Numbered from the stretch's first letter, positions 36,035 to 48,420 are shown. The stretch is 64,000 bases of DNA from Daucus carota subsp. sativus (GCF_001625215.2 NC_030381.2:43956689-44020688); one strand, 5' to 3'. The notes: generated from the sequence alone by a model not told the origin. Numbers and translations are program-made.

Positions 36035-36245
36035 TTAAAAGTTACAAGACAATACAACTAGAACGGGAGGAATTTATCTTTTATTATATTGATCCTTCTT
36101 ATTTTTATTCGCCAATCTTTTAAGTCTCTTTTGGTTAATCTCATTATTGAAGGTTAGCATGTATCTTATTAGTCTCCTCTCTTATTTTTTTAACGTTGTT
36201 AGTTTAATCTTTATAACTTTTTGTTGTATATATCTATATTTATTA

Positions 36246-38171
36246 CTAGCTTATAACCCGTGCAATGCACGGGCGGTTAACATATTTGTTATTTTATCGT
36301 ATATATTATAAATTTACCTAATTTTATTGTAAAAATAAAATTATGATAGAATAATGAGGTTAAATAAATATTTTATTTGACAGTTGGATAAATTCTTCAT
36401 AATTTAAGGAGGCCTATAAACTCAGATATAAACCAATTAACATTTTAATATTTCGTTATTAATAATTAATAATATGATATAAAACATATTATAATTTAAA
36501 GAGACGCATGAAACCAAATACCGACCCATCATACTAACGTAAATTTAATGTTTTGGTTAAATAGAGAATAAAAAAAATATAGTATAATATGTTATAAACT
36601 CAAGAGCTCCGTGGGTTGAATACCAACCGATTCACCAAACTCAACTAACTGACCAACCAAGCAACTGAACTTTTTATTTTCAGCTTTAATAGTGTAATAA
36701 TATATAGTATATGATAGATTTGCAATATTTCTATTAATGTGAGATCATTAGAGTATTTAAAAATAATGTTATTAATGTATTTTGCTTGAATAATATCACA
36801 TGTTATTTAATAATAATTATATTTAATGATATTATATTTTTATATATATGTCGCCCGTGTTAATTGTAAAACCTCGATTTTTTAGTTTGAAAATCTGAAA
36901 AATATAATGCGTTTGGATTAAAAAGGCAATTACTATATTGCTCGATATTATTTTGGAATATTGAGTTTTTTTAGCTAAAAAATATATAGAAGATAATTTA
37001 TTTTAGTTAAAAAGAATAATTAGTTATATATATAACCCATACTTGGGCCAAGTACCGACCACCCGACCACTATAATAATACTTTCTCTATTTTTTATTAT
37101 CTGACGTTTAGACTTTTGGCACACATCTTTACTTATAAATATGTTACAATTCACTTTTTAGTTAGAAAATAATAAAAAGATAATATATTTTAGTTAAAAA
37201 TGTAATCACCATGTTTTTCAATGTTATTTTAGAAGATTGAGTTTTTTAGTCAGAAATATAAAAAAAGTAATATATTTCAATTAAAAGGATTAACTGGTTA
37301 TATAGATAGGCCCGTAATTTGGTCTAAATTAAAAAGAATAATTGCTTATATAGATAGGTTCAGAATAATTGGTTATATAAATAGGTCCATATTTTGGCCT
37401 AAGTAACGACCTACCAAACTTTAATGTTTTGGCTTTAAAATGATTAATTGGTTATATCGATAGGCCCGTACTTTTGCCCAAATTTAAAAAAAAATAGTTA
37501 TATAGATAGGCTCAGAATAGTTGGTTATATAGATAAGCCTCGGTTTTAAAAGGATTAATTGGTTATATAGATAGGCTGGCCCAAATTAAAAAGAATAATT
37601 GGTTATATAGATAGGCCTAGAATAATTGGTTATACGGATAGCATGTATTTTGGCTCAAGTACCGACCGACCAAACTTTTAATGTTTCGGTTTTAATAGTA
37701 TAGATAGATAGATATATTATAGTATACATATATGCGTATATATTTTTTAAAGTTTGACTTTAGTTTTTGGTCTAGTCAAATAGGTCTTATATTTGTTCTA
37801 TTTTTTGATTATATATTTGTTTTATCTTTTGATTTGTTTATATTTTATTTTGTAGCCCACTAATTTTGTTTGTAGCTTGCTAATTATAAAAGTCCGTATA
37901 AACACCTGTGTACCGACCGATCAAAATTTTAATGTTTCAGCTTTAATAGTATAGTAATTTTTAAGTTTTGACTTTAGTTTTGGTATAATCAAATAGGTTT
38001 TATATTTGTTTTATGTTTCGATCGAATATTTGTTTTATATTTTGATTTGTTTATATTTTGTTGAAAACCCACTAATTTTGTTTAAAGTCCGCTAATATAA
38101 AAGTCTGTATAAAAGCCCGCGTATCGACCGACCAAACTTTTAATGTTTCGGCTTTAATAGTATAGTATAGA
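36246..38171 (-). mobile_element. Helitron-like non-autonomous element(s)
   Basis: On the minus strand the 3' end carries a hairpin CCCGTGCATTGCACGGG a few bases before a terminal GCTAG followed by host T (CTAG at 36246-36249), the Helitron signature. Candidate 5' ends begin TCTATACTATTAAAACCG at 37704 and TCTATACTATACTATTAAAG at 38171, each preceded by host A; a third related start is near 37953. Between are many degenerate repeats of GGTTATATAGATAGGC and TACCGACCGACCAAAC. No Rep/helicase coding is present. The interior is AT-rich and probably a patchwork of two or more related copies. Confidence 0.7.
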
Positions 38172-38472
38172 TGCATGTATTATGATATATTTAACTTGAT
38201 CCTGTGATGCTAAATGGGTTTTGATATCATGTTTTTGTTTCTTAAAATAATATTGAACTGTAGTGATGCTTTTTGTTCCTTCAATTTGTTCTGATATTTA
38301 AAGAGCTTTATCGAATCAATTCTTTTATAGTCCCGCTAGATGGGAAAGGGATTCTAACAAGGAGAACGGGAAACAGTTGTAAAAGTGACACTTGATACAA
38401 TTGCTCTTGCCTTCAAAATTGTTGCAAAATCTTGCATATTAACATTCTTGAGTTTGTATATAGAGAGCCAAT

Positions 38473-39314
38473 TAGGGGTGAGCAAAAAAAACCGAAAAAC
38501 CGAAACCGAGCCGAAAAACCGAAAAACCACACCGAAAAAAACCGAAACCGACAAAAACCGAAAAAAACCGTAGCTCAACCGAACCGACGGTTACGGTTTT
38601 ACACCTAAAACCGAACCGAAAAACCGAACCGCTTATATAATATTATATAATTTATTATATATTATATATTTTATATAAAATAAATTATTACATTGGTATT
38701 ATTGGTATATTATCTGCTAAGCAAGGAACTATCCACCTCAACTATAGTTACAAGTCAGCAAGTTACAGTAGTTTGTTATATTTAAGTAGAGAGAGAGTAG
38801 TAGAGTAGTTAATAATTAACATCATTTTCATAAAGAGATACTGTGTAACTAAGCCTTGTACTGAATTCTGATAATTTCTAAGTAATGCAAGTTTGTTTCC
38901 TTAAAAAAAAAAAACACTGGGCTGATTCATACTTTACATTTCTGGATCATCTTTACATACCATAATAGTGCTCATCTACTTCATTTCGATTATATTAATA
39001 GGTATTTATATTTTAAATATTTTCTTTCTTATTTATTTTGGTAAAATACGTACTAATGAATAATATTTAATTAGTGATTATACCTTATTTTTTATTAAAA
39101 ATTTTTTTGAGTTGATTACTAAATTTGTATAATATTTTTTATTATAAAAAATCGAAAAAAAACCGTAACCAAACCGACGGTTAACCGAACCGAAAAAAAC
39201 CGTTTGAAACGGTTCGGTAACGGTTTTAAGGTAGAAACCGAACCGAACCGACATGTACGGTTCGGTAACGGTTTTAGCTAAAAACCGAGCCGAACCGACC
39301 CGTGCACACCCCTA
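38473..39314. mobile_element. hAT-like non-autonomous element with perfect 8-bp target duplication
   Basis: It starts TAGGGGTGAGCA and ends TGCACACCCCTA, and is flanked by GAGCCAAT at 38465-38472 and 39315-39322. The termini are followed by arrays of AACCGAACCG-like subterminal repeats in inverted orientation around an AT-rich core. The 8-bp duplication and terminus fit the hAT superfamily. No transposase coding. Confidence 0.9.
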
Positions 39315-39879
39315 GAGCCAATGACACGAGGACTTAGGGCAAATCCAGGAGTGGCCTAAATGTTCAAATTTGGACCGGTTTCGGCCTAAAACTTCTCAAC
39401 AGTGGCCTAAATCTTGGTCCAAATTTAGGCCGCTGAAGAGTACCAGTTTAAATTTAAGCCGAAATTATTCGCCGGCCTGAATCTTTTTAGTAATATAATA
39501 ATAACTTTTTATTTATAATTATTAAATAGTTATAAATTATATTTAATATATTTTACTTAAATAATTATATATATATTGATTATGAAATTTAATAAAATTA
39601 AACACTTTTCAAATAATTCAAATTAACAATACATTTTAAACCTAAGATAAAGATTACATTCGATAAAATTTAATTGCAAACACACCTTACACAAAAATGC
39701 TAGATTTCAACAATACTTTCGATTTAGTCTTATAATTTTTTTAAAATTTTGAATAGAAAATAAAGAATAATAATTTTTAACTAATAAATAGGAATCAAAA
39801 AATAAAAATAATTAACAAATAAAATAATATATATATGATAGGAATCATATATTGATTTTATGATAATGTAAATGATTCT

Positions 39880-40330
39880 TGATTAGTATTGTGTTTGACG
39901 GGCACGGGAGGCGGCCCAAACTAATTTTTATCTAAATAATAATAAATTTTTTATTGTATCATGTTTGACGGGAAAGTGGATAAAATAATTTTTTTATCTA
40001 TGTTATAATATATTATTTTTGTTAAAACGGGACCACAGTTCAAAATACTTTTTATCCAATTATAATCTTTAATTTTATCATAATTAGAATAATTTTTATT
40101 AGTATTGTGTTTGACAGTAAGGCGACTCAAACTAATATCTACATTATAATGTTTTGTTATTAGTACTGTGTTTGACAAGAGAGCGGCTAAAACTAATTTT
40201 GACCTAAATTATAATATTTAATTTTATCATAAAATTTTATTATTAGTATTGTGTTTGATAGGATGACCACTTAAACAAATTTTAATACCAATTATAATAT
40301 TTTATATTTGTGACATCTTTAACGGGAAGA
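39880..40330. repeat. Degenerate tandem repeats (unit about 60-65 bp)
   Basis: TTAGTATTGTGTTTGACGGG followed by a CGGC-containing stretch and ACTAATTTTTAT...TTATAAT recurs about six times with divergence (near 39885, 39955, 40100, 40160, 40240 and 40310). It runs up to the Helitron-like terminus at 40387-40418. Confidence 0.65.
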
Positions 40331-40386
40331 TGACTCAAAATAATTTTTATGCTATTATAATACTGATTTATATCAAAATTTATCAC

Positions 40387-40418
40387 GCCGCCGCGAAGCG
40401 CGGCTTTTTTCACTAGTT
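40387..40418 (+). mobile_element. Helitron-like 3' terminus
   Basis: GCCGCCGCGAAGCGCGGC forms a short GC hairpin, followed by six T and CACTAGT, matching the hairpin-then-CTAG-T end of Helitrons on the plus strand. The partner 5' end was not located; the tandem repeats just upstream are probably part of the same element. Confidence 0.55.
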
Positions 40419-40640
40419 TATATAATGAATGAGAATTGAATAAGAATAAGCACATTGCAAGCAAGTCGCATATTGGAGAAGAAAAAAAGAAACTGCTAAA
40501 ACATCCATTAGATGAGAAATGCAGTCTATTTAGTACAAACATTTCAGAAAGTCAAAATACCAAAAAATTTGAGGGAGTTTTCCCATAAATATGAAGATGA
40601 AAAATTGCGGAACATTTTCTATGCCCGTTAAACTAGTAGA

Positions 40641-43600
40641 TCACATTCTTGAGATCTGAAGAGGAATTGTTGCCTCGATAAACTCTTCTCTAAATGAAAC
40701 AAACTGCAATTTTTCCCAGCGGCCAATTTTTTCATTTAGAAGCCTTTTGCAATTTTCTGCAGCCATAACTCCAGATGAGTAGGCTCCATGTACAGATCCC
40801 TGATTCTCCATGCTGACAGCTTCACCCGCAAAGAAAAGATTACCTAAAGGTGCTCGAAGCCTCTCATATACATCAGTTGGCTTTGCAACAAGATCGTAGG
40901 AGTAGCATCCAAGAGAATTGGGGTCAGTTCCCCAGTGAGAAACAAGGTACTGAACCTGTTTATAGAAACACAAAGCAGGTGGTTAGGAATATCTACAATT
41001 TATCTTGATTTCTCTCTGCACTGCATAAACACATCTACTAGGTAACTAGGCTCTCAAAAATAACCGAAGTCATCATTGCATATATACAAAGATAAAAGAC
41101 AACTAACATACACTTCTTGTTTTGCCACTGAGAATCTTTTTTATTGTCAAATAATAAGAAGATATACTTTTGCATCATACATGAAAGAAAATTGCATGCA
41201 CAGTTTACAATGTACATAATGATTGTTTTGGTTTAACTTCTAATGAGTAATGAACTGAAGCAGGCTAGCCTTATCATAGTGAGTTCTATATGGTCAGATT
41301 CAAAAGTTTCAGATATTTAAAATATATTACTATCACAGTCACATTAAATAACTAAAAACTTACAGGTTCAGTAGCATCAGGGAACATTTTCTTAAGCTGC
41401 AACATAACAAAATTGGCTGCTTCCTCATCAGATAACTTCTCAAGGTCATAAGCAAATCTTCCAGCAGCCATATAGACAAGGACAGGATTCCCTGTTGCTT
41501 TGTGGAGATTAAGAAAATATCCACAAGCATACGAAGTAGGAGCAGCCACACCTAGTAGTTCAACATTTGGCCAAAAGACCGTATCAAACTGTAATGCAAT
41601 CTTATTTTCATTCCCCACACCGAGATCTGATATTGCATTAACCTTCCAATCTGGCAATCTCGGTTCAAACTTGATTAAGTTAGCTTTGAGAACCCCGATG
41701 GGTACAGTTAATATGACAGCATCTGCAACAAAACTCCTCCCATCTTCCACTGTAACTACCATCTCACCAGGTCCATTTGATATTTTTGAAACCCTGTAAT
41801 GACAATAAACAGATAGTGTCAAAGGTCCTATTATCCAAAAATAAAATAAAATTGCGTAAACAACAAAATTCTAAAATAATTTGTGTAAATAACTCAGATA
41901 AATTAAAAATAAGTGTTCCCCAAACAAAAACAAACAGAAGCAACATGAAGTTAAAATTATATTTATAGATATACGTAAACCAATATCAATAATGGTGTGC
42001 AATCAAAATACCACTGTAAACGATATTTCATATCCCCGAACTGCAGGTTGCAACTTGAAAGCAGCCTTCAGTAGCAGATAATTAAACTGTGAACTATCTT
42101 ATTAAGTCGTACTAGTGCTCAAGGCTCCAACAGTACCATGATCTGTAAGGTCCCTATCTAAGCAGCATTACTTTATTATTCATAAAGAGGCTGCCTACAG
42201 GGTTCAAACTTCAAACCCGCCTAGCAGATAGCAAGTAGACACTGGACAATCGCAAAAAAAATCACAATCTAACCATCTTCATAGCTTAAATAATATTTTG
42301 AAAGGTAGGGCCACCTAAAGATTGTAGGATTATAAGTCTTATTCTGTATTCAGTATAAAATATCAAAAATTTAGTGTTATACTTAAATCAGTTAAAGCGC
42401 CAATTTCATTAAATTTATCAACTGCCTGTATTTTTCCAGCAGTTGAAGCACCACGGCTGATGACCTAGTTTGCAAGTACAATAAGAAGCTGATTTTACTC
42501 ATCTCTTACAAGTTTGACGCATCAAGATAATAATGAACTTTTCTGGTATATGTATTTTAGTGCATCTACTTAACTTGCCTAATGGGCCAAGATTTCCCAT
42601 TATCTTATTGGCCACTGGTCAGCAAGTCATGCATAACCTTCTATGATGTGTTAAAAAAAAAGATATGACATCAAAGATAGTGTAAGCATACCGGTGATTT
42701 AAACGTATATCAATATCTTTCGAGAGAGCCTTAATAACAGGATGATAGCCTTGCACCATAAGTCCGTGACCACCGGATAGGACATGTTCCTGTTTATCAA
42801 GGAAACGCACTAATTGTAAGCATTATTAGTTAACCTCATTAAAATTAAATTCACTATGATGATACAGGTTACAGTTCTCATTTAGTTCAATTTCTCTGAT
42901 CTTATAACTAAAACCTGGGCTTACAAAACTTTTTCTCATATACTAAACTTGTGTAACTGTTACTATCGGTAGCAAAAGCTGAACTACATTACTACACAGC
43001 TGGTACATATAAAATACTAAAGCTCAGAGAGACGATATATATAATTTTGATTCTAAAGCTTAAAATTGGTCAGTTAACTTCACTTGGTACGCTGAGAATT
43101 GGATTTTATATATATGTGTAGATATATAACTTGCCTCGTCCCAGTTTCTTAGAGATATCATATCCGCATCTGCAGCAAACCAAGCTTCCATCCTACATAT
43201 GTACCACTGCAGAACTTCATGGGCAATACCTTCTTGTCTGCACAGCACATTATTATGTTTATGAACAACATGATCCATTTTCAGAACCATGAATTGGAAA
43301 ATTAAATTTGCATCCACAAAACTAGCCTAATGATAGGTTTATACCTAAGTTCAGGATGCCTGTCAAGCACAATTGACATTGCTTGAGAAACAGACATGTC
43401 ATTAGCATGCTCATCTCGTACAGTTTCAGTCTACATTATAAAGAAGAGTAATTAGTAGCTAAGCTATCCAAAAAAAAAATAAAATTATACAAATGTAGCA
43501 GTATATACAGAACTCAATGGCAGATGAAATACCTGCTTAAGGATTTTCTTAAAGGCTTCTCCAACTTCGATCACAATTTGTTGAGGAATCTTACGACCAT

Positions 43601-45127
43601 CCATTGTAAAAAGTGTATAACTGAAACAGGATCAAATTTATATCATCAATATGATTTCCAAAAAAGATTAAATATTCATAACCATTAAATTAACAACCAA
43701 GTCTGGCTATCAGAGATGTGAGAGCTTAAATCTCTCTCCTGAGTGTTGTAGTACATACAATGCAAGTATATATAAGTATACTGCCTTAAATAGTTAAGCT
43801 AACACTTGTCAATGTAGAATACTAACTACCTTTCCAAATCATGATCATAGAGAACAGAGTTATCGCCACTTGTCCTGTATAATGTAAGCCCCAATCGACG
43901 TATGAGGGGTGCTAGAGGATTCTCGTTGCATACACCATGCAGCCTAAAGAAAATCAAAATGAGCCAAAATATAGTCCAAGTAAATCATAATTTGCTTAAA
44001 AGGTACAGGAATATGTCAAAGATGGATTAGATTCAATAGATATTGGCTAGTATTAGAAGATAAACTACAGCCTATAGAGGCCTTAGGATTATAGTATGAC
44101 ACGTAAAACTGGAGTCAGGAGATCCTACTATAGAACCATATCAGAACCTCTTAACATCCCACTTTTCTAATGTCAATCAGAAGGTGTTACAGTATGTTGC
44201 CAAGTAAAAATAAAACAATATGACATGCTATTTTTATTCATGTTACACTGAAAAGAGAATAACTGAAAAAGATAAGAGAATAATGACTGACCAAGATGCT
44301 CCCATATCAACTGGGCAGCCAAATGAGTAGTCAGTATGAATGCGTCCACCAATTCTATCTCGTGATTCCAATAACGTCACCTAATCAAGATGAAAAAACA
44401 GATCAATAACATGAAAATGGAGAAGCTTATGCCATCCAGACAAACCTTAACACTAAAAGGTACCTTGTAAGATGCATTGTGGAGGACCCGTGCAGCAGCA
44501 ATTCCAGAAATACCTCCTCCAATGACTATGACTGAAGGAAGTGAGCTACGATGTCTTTCAAAATGAGAAGAAAAACTACCTGTAGATTACAATAAATACA
44601 TAAATTACTCTCTAATTTCCATATCATACAAAAAGCAGTCAAATTTTTCCACAAACACACAAATCACACTATCTCCAGTGTTGGCTACCTCTTAGGCCTA
44701 AAACCATCTATTTCCGCTTTCCACATAACACATGTATATGTCGAAATAGTGCAACCAAATCACATCATTTGAAACATAACAAGTAACGACTGGAACAACA
44801 AATCTTTACTCCTTATATTCACAAATAACAGTACTGCACCCACATAGGAAAAAAAACCCATATAATCATGTAACTAGCAGGTGTACAAAAAGAGACACTA
44901 AATAGTTTCTTTTCACTAAATTACTACATTGTATCAAAACCCCATCTCCAGTTTTACATGTATCATCATTTAAATAACAATTCACATACAATAATGAATC
45001 AAACAAAAATCACAAAATCAAAGAAACACACAATAATTCAAAAAAAAAAACTAAATAATGGGAAATGAAAAGAAAACAACATACCATCAAGTAAATCAGT
45101 GTCTGAAATTGAATCCTTAAGCTCCAT
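40641..45127 (-). CDS. PAO4: Polyamine oxidase, PAO4-like, peroxisomal (493 aa)
   Basis: Ten exons on the minus strand: 45085-45127, 44464-44579, 44292-44380, 43830-43943, 43533-43620, 43345-43430, 43135-43237, 42692-42789, 41364-41793 and 40641-40955; 1482 bp in frame. The N-terminus has the FAD dinucleotide-binding motif [10 protein letters not shown] (residues about 31-40), then [20 protein letters not shown] and GASWLHGV. The C-terminal FAD-contacting region is [20 protein letters not shown]. The protein ends SRM, a type 1 peroxisomal targeting signal also found on Arabidopsis PAO4. The family oxidises spermine back to spermidine (back-conversion), releasing 3-aminopropanal and hydrogen peroxide. 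Similarity is higher to AtPAO4 (At1g65840) than to PAO2/3 as I recall them. The exon 7 donor is GC (43133-43134). A CT-rich leader lies upstream. Confidence 0.95.
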
Positions 45128-45451
45128 TAGAAAAGAAACCCAAAAAGCTAGGTCTAGAAATTAGATTAGAAGAGAAAAAGATGGAAATTTGAAAGATGGG
45201 CAGTGCTCAAAAATGAATTCAGATTAATTCGAGATCAAAGGGTGTATAGGAATCAAGAAATTAGAGATCAATTGAAAAGAATGATAAAGAAGAAAGAGGA
45301 GAAGGCCGGCAATAAGGCGGCTAACATTAGAAGAACAAGGTAATTTCTCAAAGTCTCTCATAATCTAAAGAGATTCTCAACCAGATTGTTTTTATTAATC
45401 TATCCAAACCAATCGCAATTCTTTGCGTCGGTTGCATAGATCGTTAACTAC

Positions 45452-45528
45452 CCTTCTCTTCTCTCTCTCTCTCTCAATCTATCTCTCTCCCAATCTCTCT
45501 CTCTGGAAAACTCTCTCTCTATTCTCTC
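45452..45528 (-). repeat. CT-rich microsatellite in PAO4 leader/promoter
   Basis: Runs of CT (GA on the PAO4 sense strand) lie about 330-400 bp upstream of the PAO4 ATG. Such GA tracts are common in plant core promoters and leaders; a role is inferred only. Confidence 0.7.
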
Positions 45529-46239
45529 TGCGATGGTTTGTTATGTCAGGAGGTAGGGAAGAAGTGTGTGTATATATAGGGGGGAGTTACGTAGATATTA
45601 TGAATATCGGAGTATATACTAGTTTGGTTCTTGTAGAATGTGGAGTATTTACACCAGTTTTTGTTTTCTAGATAAAGTAGGTCTTTTTATTTTTTATTTT
45701 AATTGAGATATTTAAATCTAGTGCCAATAATTATCCTCTGGGAGTCTGGGTTCTACGAACGTGGCTTATCATTTGCGAACGTCCATGTACAGCCCCTGTC
45801 TAATCTAGGTGTTATTATTGAATAAATAGTTACTTCCTCCGTCCTGTCCCGTCCCGATACATATGTCTCTTTTGACCAAGGTTGTAAAAATTTAAAATCG
45901 GATCGAATCGTTTTTTTTCTGAAAAATGAATACTCGGATATTAAATTTTTCATGTTTCAAATTCAATTTCAATCAAATTTTGGTATAAAAATTACACGTG
46001 TCTAAACTTGAAACTTAAATATAATAATTTTTTGTTATTAGTATATAAAAATATGTTTTACATTAATCATAATTATCGAATATGATCAATAATTTATTAA
46101 TAAATAAATAATATTATTGACAATACATTAATAATAATTGAGTTCACATTTCAATTATATATAGAGGTAATTGCATATCGCACCCCCTAACTATCGTTCA
46201 AAAACGATATTGTACCCATACTTTGAGAAACTCAACTCG

Positions 46240-46735
46240 CACCCCTTATATTTACATTTCAACAATGATACGCACCTCTTCCATTAAATTCCGTTAAATT
46301 ACTTCCTTCGTCTCAATTTACATGTCCCTTTTGCTTTTCGAGTAGTCAAATTGACTAATTTTTGACCAACTATTAGAAAATATTTTTATTATTTTAGAAA
46401 ATAGAAAGTTGCATATTAAAATAGACTAGATTTATTTTTTGATATGTAAAATCATTTTGACTTGGGAATAGCTTAATTAAACAAAATTTTAAAAAAAAAC
46501 CATCAAAAAAGTAAATCTAGTCTATTTTAATATGTAACTTTCTGTTTCCTAAAATAATAAATAAATATTTTCTAATAGTTGGTCAAAAATTAGTCAATTT
46601 GACTTCTCGGAAAGCAAAAGGGGCATGTAAATTGAGACGGAGTGAGTATTTTAACGGAAGTTAACGGAATTTAACGGAGGGGGGTGCGTATCATTCTTGA
46701 AATGTAAAATCCCCTATAAAATTATTTTTTTTATC
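46240..46735. repeat. Foldback repeat split by an inserted MITE
   Basis: The left arm (TACATTTCAACAATGATACG, then CACCTCTTCC and TTAAATTCCGTTAA) pairs with the right arm (TTAACGGAATTTAACGGAGG, GTGCGTATCATTCTTGAAAT). The loop position is occupied by the MITE at 46302-46646. Confidence 0.65.
46302..46646. mobile_element. Long-hairpin Stowaway-like MITE (345 bp)
   Basis: Ends CTTCCTTCGTCTCAATTTAC and GTAAATTGAGACGGAGTGAG are inverted. The complementarity continues inward for about 160 bp per arm (CATGTCCCTTTTGC/GCAAAAGGGGCATG, AATTGACTAATTTTTGACCA/TGGTCAAAAATTAGTCAATT). TA on both sides (46300-46301 and 46647-46648). Confidence 0.85.
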
Positions 46736-46740
46736 TTACC

Positions 46741-47407
46741 TAGGGATGGGCACGGGGCACTTCGGGGGCGGGGAGTGCTATCCCCGACCCCGATCCCCGA
46801 ATTCAATACCCCTACCCGACCCCGCCCCGAACCCCGAACGGGGATTATTTTCCTCCCCGATCCCCGCCCCGAACGGGGAATGGGGTTCCCCGCGGGGTTT
46901 CGGGGAATTTTATTTTTTAATAAAAACATAATAATTTTATAATATATAATATACTTTTTAATTCAAAAACAAACTACAAACTCCTAAACTCCTAATAAAA
47001 TAATATTATGTTATATTTTCAACCTCAAATCATATTAAAATTGATTTATAATATAAATAAACAACAATTTTAAATTATAAAATATATTATATTACAATAT
47101 ATTTATAATCAATCAATAAAAATAAAGATTATTTTTTACTTTTAATTATATTATAAAGTTTATCTATTTTTAATAATATATTTAGTATAATATATATAAA
47201 AATATTATTATTTATATATATATATATAATCGGGGTCGGGGATCGGGGCGGGGAGACACCAATCCCCGACACCGCCCCGATCCCCGAATTTTTTATAAAC
47301 ATTTCCCCGATCCCCGCCCCGCTCCCGAAAAATTACCCGAATCTCCGACCCGAACGGGGCGGGGATCGGGTCGGGATCGAGCGGGGCGGGGTAAATGCCC
47401 ATCCCTA
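46741..47407. mobile_element. hAT-like non-autonomous element with perfect 8-bp target duplication
   Basis: It starts TAGGGATGGGCA and ends TGCCCATCCCTA, flanked by ATCTTACC at 46733-46740 and 47408-47415. GC-rich subterminal arrays of CCCCGA/TCGGGG surround an AT-rich core. It belongs to the same family as 50276-50982. Confidence 0.92.
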
Positions 47408-47924
47408 ATCTTACCACGTTCAACATCTGGACCCGCCATAATCCATATACACTGGGAGGTCGATAAATTTATTTATTCAAATATTGATAAACACATATTT
47501 TAAAATAAAAAGAAATTTTCTAAATAATATCTTTTGAGGTAAGATGCGGGGTGAAGTTTAAAATTTTCTATTGCATATATTAAGATTATATCATCTAAAA
47601 GTTTTGAAAAAACACATTATATTATATTATATATTATATAAATGTTCGATAATCAGGCAGAATCACTTAGCTGTATAATAGGCGACCATTTCGCACGGTT
47701 CCGGGACTTGCATATAATATTGTTAGTCGATAAACTTTCTCGAATAAAAAACATTTCTTCTATAAATATTTTTTATCTGAGTAGGTACACTCCGATAAAA
47801 AAAATAACCAATACTTGATCTATTAAAAGAAATATTTTAAAAATGAAAATGATATGAATTTCAGTCAAACAATAATTAATTTGACTAGTTAAGTCAAAAT
47901 GGACGGAGCGAAAAAGAGTATTAT

Positions 47925-48420
47925 AGATTATGACTTAACGTGACTTATTCGATAAGTTGAGAGTTTAAAATGTCTGTTTGGATAATTTTGATTTATTAAT
48001 GACTTTTTTTTTAACGTAGGAACCCGCAGCCGCTACCCTTCGGGTGGGTACTGGGTAAACCCACGAGCTCACGCAATAACAGGCTCTGATCCAGGAGCCA
48101 TAATCACAAATTCTGCTCTCTTCGGGAGTCGAACCAGTGACCAAGAGGATACATGTCCTCTCTTTAACCAGCTGAACCAACCCTTGCTTGTGATTTATTA
48201 AAAAGGTAATAACTCAAATAAAAGTGATTTATGAGTGATTTGTGACTTACGAGTAACTTTTATTAAAGAAAGTTCAAAAATTAGTTACTAAAAAATATCT
48301 CAAATTAACTTCTGACTTTAAGTCAATTTATGACTTATTGCTGACTTTAGGCCAACTTCTGACTTAATACACAAATATACATTTTTCAGCTTAAAATCAC
48401 GAGTGAGAGGTTACTTAAAA
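47925..48420. mobile_element. GTTTGG-type MITE interrupted by a SINE
   Basis: The sequence on both sides of the SINE aligns with the uninterrupted relative at 53822-54110 (CTATTTGGATAATTTTGACT against CTGTTTGGATAATTTTGATT, then a shared downstream half with TTCTGACTTAT and GATTTATGAGT blocks). A third copy lies near 55980-56200. Confidence 0.65.
48000..48190 (-). mobile_element. tRNA-derived SINE with pol III boxes and poly-A tail
   Basis: On the minus strand it starts CAAGCAAGGGTTGGTTCAGC. It carries an A-box-like TGGTTCAGCTGG (plus 48166-48179) and a consensus B box GGTTCGACTCC (plus 48124-48136). It continues into a GGGTTTACCCAGTACCCACC, GGGTAGCGGCTGCGGGTTCC body and ends in about nine A (plus-strand T at 48004-48012). 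Direct repeats TGATTTATTAA flank it (47989-47999 and 48191-48201). The body resembles the plant Au-SINE type as I remember it. It is not a tRNA gene. Confidence 0.88.

Larger units (their letters stand above)
34904..40640. other. Intergenic region filled with transposon remnants
   Basis: About 5.7 kb between CTNNBL1 and PAO4. After the CTNNBL1 promoter it holds a 252-bp tandem duplication, a Helitron-like block, a hAT-like element, degenerate tandem repeats and a second Helitron-like terminus, listed separately. Other stretches are AT-rich and unassigned. No host gene is visible. Confidence 0.75.

Noticed and set aside
45835..45890. Stowaway-like end ACTTCCTCCGTCCTGTCCCG
   Set aside because: No matching inverted end at a normal distance was found, so the element cannot be bounded.
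48000..48190. Possible tRNA gene (A and B boxes)
   Set aside because: The boxes belong to a tRNA-derived SINE with poly-A tail and 11-bp direct repeats; there is no cloverleaf or anticodon arm that I can complete.
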